NCBI RefSeq assembly: GCF_025465255.1
Contig: NZ_JAODNI010000026.1
Coordinates: 1 to 64,000 of the forward strand
Reading direction: 5' to 3'
DNA from: Pseudonocardia sp.
Lineage (GTDB): Bacteria; Actinomycetota; Actinomycetes; Mycobacteriales; Pseudonocardiaceae
DNA: 64,000 bases
In this document: positions 20,412 through 28,197 of the stretch, piece by piece
How positions within the stretch are numbered: the first letter of the stretch is position 1
How the letters are laid out: every line of letters starts with the position of its first letter
The notes under the pieces: generated by a model
What the model was told of the DNA's origin: nothing
Database searches by the model: none
The model's input: only the letters and a program-made list of their open reading frames with translations
Program-made: the position numbers and the translations under genes

Positions 20412-21605
20412 GTGCGACGACGCGCGGTGCCGCCCTGGGTCGCCCTGTGGACGGTCGTGTTCGCCGTCGCGTACGGGACGAACGTCCCCACCCCGCTCCT
20501 CCTGCTCTACCGGGACGCCCTGGGCCTGACCCCGACGTCGCTGACGGGCGCCTTCGGCGTCTACGCCGCAGGGCTCGTGCCGGCGCTGCTCCTCGCCGGG
20601 CCGGCGTCGGACCGGCTGGGCCGCCCGCGGGTGGTGGTGCCGTTCGTGCTGCTCTCCGTGGTGACCTCGCTGCTGTTCCTGGCCGTGCCCGCCTCGGTGT
20701 GGGTGCTGTTCGCGGGCCGGTTCCTGCAGGGTGCGGTGTCCGGGGTGGTGTTCAGCGTCGGCACGGCGTGGCTCGGTGAGCTGATGGCCGCCGGGTCCGA
20801 CGACGACCTGTCCGCCCGCTCCGCCCGGCTCACGACCGCGGCGCTGGGCGGTGGCTGGGCGCTGGGCCCGCTGACGTCCGGGTTGCTGGGCCAGTGGGCT
20901 CCGTGGCCGACGGTCCTGCCCTATCTCGTGCACGTCGCGCTCATGCTGCCCGCGGTCGCGCTGCTGCCGCACATCCCGGAGACGGTGCCGCCGGGCCACA
21001 GGCGCATCGGCGGGCCCGCCGTGAACCTCGGCGTGCCGGCGCTCGCCCGGCGCCCGTTCCTACTGGTGGTCGTGCCGATCGCGATCGGGGTGTTCGCCTA
21101 CCCGTCGACCGCGGTCAACGTCCTCCCGCTCGAGCTGGGCCCCGTGATGCCCGGTGTCGGCGTCGCGGTGACGGGCATCGTCTCCGGGATCACGCTGGGC
21201 ACGGGTGTCCTCGCACAGCCCCTGGTGCGGCACATCGGTTCCGCATGGGCGGGCGCGATCGGGCTGGGCCTCGGCGCCGCCGGCACCGCCCTCGGGCTGC
21301 TCGCGGACCTCACCGGGGCGTGGCCGTTGCTGCTGCCGGTGTCCCTGCTGCTCGGCGTCGCATACGGGATCTGCCTCGCGACGGGCCTCACGCTCGTCGC
21401 CCGACTGGCGGGGCCGGCCCGTCGGGGCGCCCTCACCGGGACCTTCTACGCGTGCGCCTACCTCGGCTTCGGCATCCCGGTGCTGCTGTCGCTGGTCGGC
21501 GCGGGACACGGCTTCACGCCCGGCCTGGCGGGGCTGGCGGTGGTGTCGGTGGTGGTCGCGCTGGCGCTGTCGACCCGCGGCGCCCGGGGGCTCGTCACGC
21601 GCTGA
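20412..21605 (+). CDS. MFS transporter
   Basis: This is a 397-residue major facilitator protein with about twelve hydrophobic helices. The family loop between helices 2 and 3 reads GPASDRLGRPRVVVP, and helix 5 has GGGWALGPLTSG. Substrate is unknown; the layout fits drug- or metabolite-efflux permeases. GTG at 20412 starts 17 bp after the ABC-F stop, so both are probably cotranscribed. Transcription ends at the hairpin at 21678-21714. Confidence 0.82.
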   Translation: MRRRAVPPWVALWTVVFAVAYGTNVPTPLLLLYRDALGLTPTSLTGAFGVYAAGLVPALLLAGPASDRLGRPRVVVPFVLLSVVTSLLFLAVPASVWVLFAGRFLQGAVSGVVFSVGTAWLGELMAAGSDDDLSARSARLTTAALGGGWALGPLTSGLLGQWAPWPTVLPYLVHVALMLPAVALLPHIPETVPPGHRRIGGPAVNLGVPALARRPFLLVVVPIAIGVFAYPSTAVNVLPLELGPVMPGVGVAVTGIVSGITLGTGVLAQPLVRHIGSAWAGAIGLGLGAAGTALGLLADLTGAWPLLLPVSLLLGVAYGICLATGLTLVARLAGPARRGALTGTFYACAYLGFGIPVLLSLVGAGHGFTPGLAGLAVVSVVVALALSTRGARGLVTR

Positions 21606-21617
21606 CCCGCACGAGCG

Positions 21618-21680
21618 GACTCGGACGACCGGAAACGCCGACTCGCGCGACGGGAAGTGCCGACTCGCGGAAGGGACGGG
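21618..21680. repeat. 22-bp imperfect tandem repeat, nearly three copies
   Basis: Just after the MFS stop, two units of 22 bp (21618-21639 and 21640-21661) and a partial third begin GACTCG and continue with a CGAC-GGAA-type core ending in GCC. The copies differ at several positions. They precede a terminator-like hairpin. They resemble a class of short intergenic repeats rather than coding sequence. Confidence 0.65.
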
Positions 21681-21714
21681 GCGACTCTCGCCCGTGCGGG
21701 TCGAGAGCCGCCCC
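21678..21714. terminator. Hairpin between convergent MFS and HesB-like genes
   Basis: The arms GGGGCGACTCTCG (21678-21690) and CGAGAGCCGCCCC (21702-21714) pair over 13 positions with one mismatch and an 11-base loop. It sits between genes facing each other and could serve both. No long U-tract is present, as is usual in high-GC actinobacteria. Confidence 0.65.
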
Positions 21715-21732
21715 GGTCGGGCGTCGTGCGGG

Positions 21733-22047
21733 TCAGGTCTGAGCGGCCGGCTCCTCGGCCTGCGGGCCGATCGCGAAGCGCAGCTCCTCCTCGCCCTGGG
21801 GGTTGGTGAAGGGCTGCACGTCGAGGACCTTGTCCTCCAGGACCTCCGCCGCCAACGGCTCGAGGAAGACGTTGAGCCCCTCGCCGGTGAGGACGGTGTC
21901 GCTCTGGTCCGCCTGGGCCGCGAGCGAGAGCTCGAGACCCTGCTCGGGGTCGGTGGCCGCGATGCGCAGGCCGCCGCCGTCGGGCAGCTCCGCATCCGTG
22001 GTCAGCGACTTGATGGCTTCGGCCGCGGTATCGGTGATTGCCAACAT
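21733..22047 (-). CDS. IscA/HesB-like protein lacking cysteines
   Basis: This is a 104-residue protein with the HesB/IscA fold pattern: MLAITDTAAEAIKSL at the start, GGLRIAATDPEQGLELSLA in the middle and LDVQPFTNPQGEEELRFAIG at the end. Iron-sulfur carrier members need three conserved cysteines; this protein has none. It therefore is unlikely to be a classical Fe-S scaffold and may have another binding role. The ATG at 22047 matches the conserved N-terminus; upstream residues are non-conserved. Confidence 0.75.
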   Translation of the reverse strand: MLAITDTAAEAIKSLTTDAELPDGGGLRIAATDPEQGLELSLAAQADQSDTVLTGEGLNVFLEPLAAEVLEDKVLDVQPFTNPQGEEELRFAIGPQAEEPAAQT

Positions 22048-22123
22048 CGGTCCGACGGTAGCGACCTGCCCCGGGCCGCGCAGCCCGGGACAGGACTGCG
22101 TCACATCGGGTGTGAAACCGGCC

Positions 22124-22948
22124 TCAGCCGAAGTCGTCGGGGTTCGGGCCCTTGCGCTCGCCGGTGTTCAGCGCGTCGACCGCGTCCATGTCCCCGGGCT
22201 CGAGCTCGAAGTCGAAGACGTCGATGTTCTCCTTGATCCGCGACGGGGTCACGGACTTCGGAATCACGATGTCGCCGAGCTGGATGTGCCAGCGGAGCAC
22301 GATCTGCGCCGGGGTCTTCCCGTACTTCGACGCGAGGCTCTGCAGGGCCGGCTCGGACAGCAGGTCGCTGCCCTGGCCGCCGATCGGGCTCCACGCCTCC
22401 GTCGCGATGCCGTGCTCGCGGTGGTAGGCGCGCAGCTCGGCCTGCGGGAACCGCGGGTGCAGCTCGACCTGGTTGACGGCCGGCACGGTCGCGGTCTCGG
22501 CGGCGAGCCGCTCCAGGTGCGGGATCTGGAAGTTCGAGACGCCGATCGCGCGGGTCCGGCCGTCGCTCTGCAGCTCCTCGAACGCCTTCCAGGTCTCGAC
22601 GAAGCGGTTCTCCTTCGGGCGCGGCCAGTGGATCAGGTAGAGGTCCACGTGGTCGGAGCCGAGCTTGTCCAGGCTCTCGTCGAGCGCCTTGATCGCGTCG
22701 TCGTGCCCGTGCCGGTCGTTGTTCAGCTTGGTCGTGACGAAGATCTCGTCGCGCGGGATGCCGGACTCGGCGATCGCCTGCCCGACCTCCCGCTCGTTGC
22801 CGTACATCTGCGCGGTGTCGATGTGCCGGTAGCCCGCATCCAGCGCCGCCCTGACGGCCGCCGCGGTGTCGCCCCGGTCGATCTGGAAGACGCCGAAGCC
22901 GAGCTGCGGGATCTCGACGCCGTTGTTGAGCATGATCGAAGGAACCAT
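22124..22948 (-). CDS. Aldo/keto reductase
   Basis: This is a 274-residue NADPH-dependent (beta/alpha)8 oxidoreductase similar to 2,5-diketo-D-gluconate reductases. The catalytic tetrad is visible: Asp in HIDTAQMYGNE with the Tyr, Lys in FVTTKLNND, and His in LIHWP. GVSNFQIPHLE and the C-terminal IPKSVTPSRIKENIDVFDF (coenzyme phosphate site) are standard. Substrate is not predictable beyond small carbonyls. The gene is single, with 51 bp between it and the patatin-like gene upstream. Length is normal. Confidence 0.9.
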   Translation of the reverse strand: MVPSIMLNNGVEIPQLGFGVFQIDRGDTAAAVRAALDAGYRHIDTAQMYGNEREVGQAIAESGIPRDEIFVTTKLNNDRHGHDDAIKALDESLDKLGSDHVDLYLIHWPRPKENRFVETWKAFEELQSDGRTRAIGVSNFQIPHLERLAAETATVPAVNQVELHPRFPQAELRAYHREHGIATEAWSPIGGQGSDLLSEPALQSLASKYGKTPAQIVLRWHIQLGDIVIPKSVTPSRIKENIDVFDFELEPGDMDAVDALNTGERKGPNPDDFG

Positions 22949-22999
22949 GCTGGGCGGTTACCCCTGGGGGCGCCCTGCCGAACCGGGTGGCAGGCCTCG

Positions 23000-23860
23000 T
23001 CACACGGGGGAATCCGCGCCCGTCCACACGGCCCTCACCTCGTCGAGCACCGCGGACGCCTGCGCCCGCCCGGCCCGCGCCGCCGGTGCCCGCCGCGCCG
23101 GGTCCAGGACGTTCTTCCCGATGGCCTCGACGGCGATCTCCCCCGGCGAGACGACGCACACCCGCGACCGCACCCGCAACGCCTCGGCCTGGGCCTCGAC
23201 TCCGGCGATCGGGCCCACGCCCCGGACGGCCGGGGCCAGCACGACGACCGAGTCGTAGCCGCCCGCCAGGTCCAGGTTCGCCATGGAGCGCATGCCGCCG
23301 TCGATCCAGCGGGTGCCGAGCGCGGTCACCGGCGGCCAGACACCCGGCACCGCGCAGCTCGCCGCGACGGCCTCGACCAGGGACACGCCGGAGGTGCGGT
23401 CGAACGCCCGGAACTCCCCGGTCACGGCGTCGACGGCGGTGACCAGCAGCTCCCGCTCCGGCCACTCGTGGGTGGTCAGGCGTTGCCGCATCACGGCGAG
23501 GCGCTCGCTCTCCGGCACCGTCTCGGCCGCCAGGGCCAGCTTGCCGATCCGGGCCCGCACCGCCCGGGGCTCCCGCGGACCACCGACGACGGCGAGGGCC
23601 AGCCGGACCATCAGCCTCGGCCCGATCCGCGAGGCGATCTCGCCGCGCGCGTCCCGGAGCTGGGCCTCGTACCGCTCCTGCATGTCCGCGCCGGTCGCCA
23701 CCAGCGCGCCGACGACCGACCCCGCGGAGGTGCCGACGACGAGGTCCGCGTCCGTCAGGTCCACGCCCTTCTCCGCGAGGCCGGCCAGCAGGCCGATCTC
23801 CCAGGCGATCCCCGTGATCCCGCCGCCGCCGAGCACCAGTGCCCGAGTTCCGTCACCCAT
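23000..23860 (-). CDS. Patatin-like phospholipase/esterase
   Basis: This is a 286-residue patatin-fold hydrolase with a Ser-Asp catalytic dyad. The oxyanion glycine loop is GGGGITGIAWEIGLL at residue 11, the nucleophile elbow is GTSAGSVVG (about residue 45), and the Asp is in WIDGGM (about residue 190). The substrate is likely a lipid ester. No signal peptide is visible, so it is probably cytoplasmic. The start ATG overlaps the stop of the DUF998 gene by one base (TGATG), indicating coupling. Confidence 0.88.
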   Translation of the reverse strand: MGDGTRALVLGGGGITGIAWEIGLLAGLAEKGVDLTDADLVVGTSAGSVVGALVATGADMQERYEAQLRDARGEIASRIGPRLMVRLALAVVGGPREPRAVRARIGKLALAAETVPESERLAVMRQRLTTHEWPERELLVTAVDAVTGEFRAFDRTSGVSLVEAVAASCAVPGVWPPVTALGTRWIDGGMRSMANLDLAGGYDSVVVLAPAVRGVGPIAGVEAQAEALRVRSRVCVVSPGEIAVEAIGKNVLDPARRAPAARAGRAQASAVLDEVRAVWTGADSPV

Positions 23861-24597
23861 CACCCGATCTTCGGCTCTGCCGATCGCGGGGGCAACGGGG
23901 AGACCGCGCGGGGTCGGGCCGCGGCCAGTGCCCAGAGCGCCAGCACCACGACGACCAGCACCTCGGTGAGCGCCAGCCCGCGCTCGACCAGGCCGAGCGG
24001 GATCGCCTGCCACCAGCTCCGGCCGGTCAGGGGGCGCAGCAGGAAGCCGCCGAGTATCCAGGCGAACCACAGGTAGGCGACGACGCCGAGCCGGCGGGTC
24101 CACGCGGCGAACCGGGACCACAGGGCGTCCCGTCCGAAGCGGTGGCCGATCGTGATCGCGGCGGCCGGCATCGCGAGGAACGCGACCAGGCTGGCGTAGC
24201 GGTGGATGTAGCCGCCGACGCTCGGGCCGACCGACCAGTTCGTCTTCTCGAACGCGACGACGGTGCACATCCCGACCGCGAACAGCGCGAGCAGCACCGT
24301 GGGCGCGGAGAGGGCCCGGAACAACCGGGCCCGCACCGCGGCGACGGTCACGGTGACCGTGCCGAGCGCCAGGGCGAGCACGCCGACGTCGAACACGGGC
24401 TTGTAGGGACCGAGGCCGTACTCGCTGATCGTCCGGCGGATCGGGTCCACGTTCGTCGCGACGAGGTGCAGCCCGAGGATCAGCACCACCGCGATCGCCG
24501 CGCCCGCGGTACCGACCAGGGCGAACGTCCGGGTCAGGGGGGCCCGCCCCACGTCCGGCTCGACGACGCCGAGGACGCTGCGTGATTCGACGGACAT
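23860..24597 (-). CDS. DUF998 family membrane protein
   Basis: This is a 245-residue protein with about six transmembrane helices. Typical DUF998 features are NVDPIRRTISEYGLG after helix 1 and GYIHRYASLVAFLAMP in a later helix. Function is unknown. Translational coupling to the patatin-like lipase suggests a joint membrane-lipid role, which is inference only. ATG start at 24597, with GGAG-like purines upstream. Confidence 0.78.
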   Translation of the reverse strand: MSVESRSVLGVVEPDVGRAPLTRTFALVGTAGAAIAVVLILGLHLVATNVDPIRRTISEYGLGPYKPVFDVGVLALALGTVTVTVAAVRARLFRALSAPTVLLALFAVGMCTVVAFEKTNWSVGPSVGGYIHRYASLVAFLAMPAAAITIGHRFGRDALWSRFAAWTRRLGVVAYLWFAWILGGFLLRPLTGRSWWQAIPLGLVERGLALTEVLVVVVLALWALAAARPRAVSPLPPRSAEPKIG

Positions 24598-24744
24598 GCC
24601 TCTCCCGGGGATCGTCGTGCTCGTTCACCGTTCAACGGCCGTCCGCCCGCGAGCGTTCCTCCACCCGTCCGTGCCGTGCGTCCCATCCTGACCGGATCGC
24701 GAGGTCCGTACCGGTCGGGGCCGGCCCGGTGGCGGGTGAACGGC

Positions 24745-27651
24745 TCAATGCTCGGAGCGGGCCGGCCGCAGCCCCAGCGCACGCGCCGCGAGCTGCGCGA
24801 GGTGCACGGGCTCCCGGGTCCCGGCCTGCCGCAGCTGGGTGCGGCAGCTGAACCCGTCCGCCAGCACTTCGACGTCCGCGTCCGCGGACCGGACCGCCGG
24901 CAGCAGCACCCGTTCCGCCGCCGCCATCGACACCTCGTAGTGGCCCTTCTCGAACCCGAAGTTCCCGGCGAGGCCGCAGCAGCCCGAGTCCAGCACCTCC
25001 GCCTCGACGTCGAGGGCCCGCATGACCGCGCGGTCGTCGTCCGCGCCGAGCTCCGCGTGCTGGTGGCAGTGCACCTGCACGAGCGCCCGCCGGCTCCCGC
25101 CGACGACGAGGCCGGGCAGCTCGTCGAGATGCTCGGCCAGCAGCTCGGCGAAGGTCTTCACCCCGCCCGCGAGGGCCGCGGCCAGAGGTTCCGCCGGGAG
25201 CAGCTCCGCGCCGTCCGCCCGCAGCGCGGCGGTGCACGACGGTTCCAGCCCGACGACCGGGACGCCCGCCGACAACCACGGCTCGATGGTCCTGAGGCTG
25301 CGCCGCAGCACCCGCCGCGCCGCGCCGACCTGCCCGGTCGACGTCCAGGTCAGCCCGCAGCAGACGCCGCGCGGCGGCAGCTCGACCGAGTAGCCCAACG
25401 CGGTGAGCACCGCGACGGCGTCCTCGGCGACGTCCGGGTCGAAGTGGTCGGTGAAGGTGTCCAGCCAGAGCAGGATCCGGCCGCGCGGCGCGGGCGCCAC
25501 GGGGCCGCGTTCGATGATCGAGTCCGCCCGGGCGCGCGTGGTGAACGTCTCCCGCGCGATCTCCGGGATGTCCCGCTCGGGCGCGATCCCGCCGGCCCGC
25601 TTCACGATCCCGGCGAGCCACGGGACGCGCGCGAGAGCGTTGATCCCGTCGACGACGCCGGCCGGCAGCATCCCCACCAGCCTCATCCACCGCGGCAGCG
25701 CGCCCATCGAGTAGTGCGACGCCGGGCGGAGCTTGCGGTGGTAGCGCTGGGCGAGGAACTCGGTCTTGTACGCCGCCATGTCCACGCCGACCGGGCAGTC
25801 CCGCTTGCAGCCCTTGCAGGACAGGCAGAGGTCGAGGGCCTCGGCGACGGCGTCGTTCTGCCAGCCGCCGTCGATCACCTCGCCGTTGGCCATCTCGAAC
25901 AGCAGCCGCGCCCGGCCGCGCGTCGAGTGCATCTCCTCCCCGGTGGCCCGGTAACTGGGGCACATCACGCCGCCGTGCGCGGTCACGCACTTGCCGACGC
26001 CCAGGCAGCGGCGGGTCGCGCGGGTGAAGCTGCCGCGGTCGTGGGTGAACGCGAGCTGCGGGGTGTCCTGGATCGTGGGCATCCCGACGAACACCCGCAG
26101 GTCCTCGTCGAGCCGGGCGGAGCGGACGATGCAGCCCGGGTTCATCCGGTCGTCCGGGTCCCAGATGCCCTTGAACTCCTCGAACGCCCGGATGATCGTC
26201 TGCGGGTACATCCGGTCCAGCAGCTCGGACCGGGCCCGGCCGTCCCCGTGCTCGCCGGAGAGCGACCCGCCGTGCGCGACGACGAGGTCCGCCGCGTCCT
26301 CCATGAACGCGCGGAAGTTCGCGATGCCGGGCTTGCTGAGCAGGTCGAAGTCGATGCGGACGTGCAGGCAGCCGTCGCCGAAGTGGCCGTAGTAGACGCC
26401 CTTGCGGCCGTGCCGCTCCAGCACCGCGTCGAACTCGCGCAGGTAGGCGCCGAACTTCTCCGGCGGCACCGCGGCGTCCTCCCAGCCGGGCCAGGCCTCG
26501 CCGCCGTCCGGGCTGCGGGTGAGGATGCCGGCGCCGTCCTCGCGGATCCGCCAGAGCGCCTTCATCTTCGCCGGGTCGCTCACCACCAGGCTCGACGCGC
26601 CGTAGGGCTTCATCGCGCGGGCGACGGCCTGCGCGGCCGCCTCGGCCTCGGCCCGGGTCTGCCCGCCCGTCTCGACGTAGAGCCAGCCGCCGCCGTGCGG
26701 GAGCGCGCGGCTCGCCGTCTCCACCGGGTTCGACGCGCGCAGGGCCGCGATCAGCCCGGCGTCCATGCCCTCGATGGTCAGCGGCGAGTGCTCGCGGACG
26801 ACCATCACGTTGTCCGCGGCGATGTAGGCGTCCGGGAAGCCGAGGACGGCGAGCGCACGCACGGGCGGCGACTCGACGAGCCGGACCGTCGCGTTCAGCA
26901 CGGTGGCGCAGGTGCCCTCGGTGCCGACCATGGCCTTCGCCAGGTCGATCTCGCCGCCGGGCAGAAGTTGGTCCAGGTTGTAACCGGAGACGCGTCGGGT
27001 GAGGTCCGGGAAGCTCGTGCGGACCTCGTCCGCGTAGCGCTCGCCGAGGGCGCGCAGCCGCTCCGGGATCGCGCCGGTGGACTGGCCCCGGCCCAGGGTG
27101 AGCCGCTCGCCGCGGTAGGTGAGCACGTCCATCGCGTGGACGTTGTCGACCGTCTTGCCCCAGGCCACGGAGTGCGAGCCGCAGGCGTTGTTGCCGATCA
27201 TCCCGCCGATCGTGCAGCGGTTGTGCGTCGACGGGTCCGGGCCGAACGTGAGCCCGTGCGGCGCCCCGGCGTCCCGCACGTCGTCGCAGATCACCCCGGG
27301 TTCGACGCGGGCGGTGCGGGCGTCCGGGTCCACCTCGAGGATGCGGTTGAGGTACTTGCGGAAGTCCAGCACGACCGCGGTGTTCACGGCCTGCCCGGCG
27401 ATGGACGTCCCGGCGCCGCGCGGCAGCACCGGGACCTCGTGCGCCCGGCAGACCGCCATCGCCGCCTCGACGTCCGCGGCGTCCCGCGGGGCCACGACGC
27501 CGATCGGCACCTTCCGGTAGTTGGACGCGTCCGCGGACCACATCGCGCGGTGGGCGTCGTCGAACCGGACGTCGCCGCCGACGGCGGCCCTCAGGTCGGC
27601 GGCGAGACCGGCGATTCGGTCGGTACTGGTGACGGGGTCGTGCACGCTCAC
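24745..27651 (-). CDS. FAD-linked 2-hydroxyacid dehydrogenase with Fe-S and CCG domains (D-2-hydroxyglutarate dehydrogenase-like)
   Basis: This is a 968-residue fusion resembling GlcD+GlcF or E. coli YdiJ. The FAD_binding_4 domain lies at about residues 50-230 (PRGAGTSIAGQAVN; GGMIGNNACGSHS). The FAD-oxidase C domain ends near residue 530 (GEHGDGRARS). Fe-S ligands are CLGVGKC...MCPSY and CLSCKGCKRDCPVGVDM at about 640. The C-terminal CCG domain has RGVCCGLTW and SGCCGLAGNFGFE. YdiJ-type enzymes oxidise D-2-hydroxyglutarate or D-lactate, passing electrons to quinone or another carrier. GTG start 4 bp after fmdB. The upstream transhydrogenase gene makes D-2-hydroxyglutarate a logical substrate (inference). 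Confidence 0.82.
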   Translation of the reverse strand: MSVHDPVTSTDRIAGLAADLRAAVGGDVRFDDAHRAMWSADASNYRKVPIGVVAPRDAADVEAAMAVCRAHEVPVLPRGAGTSIAGQAVNTAVVLDFRKYLNRILEVDPDARTARVEPGVICDDVRDAGAPHGLTFGPDPSTHNRCTIGGMIGNNACGSHSVAWGKTVDNVHAMDVLTYRGERLTLGRGQSTGAIPERLRALGERYADEVRTSFPDLTRRVSGYNLDQLLPGGEIDLAKAMVGTEGTCATVLNATVRLVESPPVRALAVLGFPDAYIAADNVMVVREHSPLTIEGMDAGLIAALRASNPVETASRALPHGGGWLYVETGGQTRAEAEAAAQAVARAMKPYGASSLVVSDPAKMKALWRIREDGAGILTRSPDGGEAWPGWEDAAVPPEKFGAYLREFDAVLERHGRKGVYYGHFGDGCLHVRIDFDLLSKPGIANFRAFMEDAADLVVAHGGSLSGEHGDGRARSELLDRMYPQTIIRAFEEFKGIWDPDDRMNPGCIVRSARLDEDLRVFVGMPTIQDTPQLAFTHDRGSFTRATRRCLGVGKCVTAHGGVMCPSYRATGEEMHSTRGRARLLFEMANGEVIDGGWQNDAVAEALDLCLSCKGCKRDCPVGVDMAAYKTEFLAQRYHRKLRPASHYSMGALPRWMRLVGMLPAGVVDGINALARVPWLAGIVKRAGGIAPERDIPEIARETFTTRARADSIIERGPVAPAPRGRILLWLDTFTDHFDPDVAEDAVAVLTALGYSVELPPRGVCCGLTWTSTGQVGAARRVLRRSLRTIEPWLSAGVPVVGLEPSCTAALRADGAELLPAEPLAAALAGGVKTFAELLAEHLDELPGLVVGGSRRALVQVHCHQHAELGADDDRAVMRALDVEAEVLDSGCCGLAGNFGFEKGHYEVSMAAAERVLLPAVRSADADVEVLADGFSCRTQLRQAGTREPVHLAQLAARALGLRPARSEH

Positions 27652-27655
27652 GCCG

Positions 27656-28132
27656 TCAGTCTGACGAGGTGGACGGAGTGGCCTTCGAGGCGGGCGGGTC
27701 CGCCTTCTTCGGCGCGGGCGCGTGCGAGTGCCCGTGACCGTGTCCGTGGCCGTGCCCCGGCGTCGGAGCGGTCCCCGAGAGCTGGATGTCTCCCGCCCGT
27801 AGCGGCGCGTTGTGGAACTTGCCCTCGTGGGCGAGGATCGGCCGCTGGTCGCCGGCGATCTCGGGGTACTTCTCCTCGAGCTTCTGCCGGCCGTCCCACG
27901 TCCGGCGCATCCGGTCGATGTACTCGGAGTTGCCGTCGTAGACGCCGCGCCAGGTCTGTGGCATCTCGTCCTTCGACAGCCCCGCGTTCGCCTGGCCGCC
28001 CAGGGAGAAGCCGGCCGGGACCTTGTGGGTCTCTCCGCCGCAGACCGGGCAGCCCGGCGCCGCGGTGTCGGTCATGGAGGCGAGGTGCTCGAAGCGCGTG
28101 CCGCACTCGCACCGGTATACGTAGATCGGCAT
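27656..28132 (-). CDS. FmdB-type zinc-ribbon protein with His-rich tail
   Basis: This is a 158-residue protein. The N-terminal FmdB domain begins MPIYVYRCECGTRFEHL and has a second knuckle CPVCGGE, giving a four-Cys zinc ribbon. These proteins accompany amidases and other catabolic operons as presumed regulators. Residues about 125-140 contain GHGHGHGHGHSH, a possible metal-binding stretch that is not part of the family core, followed by a Pro/Lys/Ser tail. It lies 4 bp before the FAD/Fe-S gene and 65 bp after the transhydrogenase-like gene, separated from it by a hairpin. Confidence 0.82.
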   Translation of the reverse strand: MPIYVYRCECGTRFEHLASMTDTAAPGCPVCGGETHKVPAGFSLGGQANAGLSKDEMPQTWRGVYDGNSEYIDRMRRTWDGRQKLEEKYPEIAGDQRPILAHEGKFHNAPLRAGDIQLSGTAPTPGHGHGHGHGHSHAPAPKKADPPASKATPSTSSD

Positions 28133-28153
28133 TTCGGCAGGTCCTTAGGGGTC

Positions 28154-28193
28154 GTGAGTGCGTAGCAGCGCTCTGGCGCTGCTACGCACTCAC
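28154..28193. terminator. Perfect 18-bp inverted repeat after the alcohol dehydrogenase gene
   Basis: The arms GTGAGTGCGTAGCAGCGC (28154-28171) and its exact complement (28176-28193) enclose the loop TCTG. The hairpin begins 4 bases past the stop codon of the dehydrogenase. There is no U-tract after it in the leftward direction. It may act as a terminator, an mRNA stabiliser for the lactonase-dehydrogenase transcript, or be a dispersed hairpin repeat. Confidence 0.6.
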
Positions 28194-28197
28194 AGGG

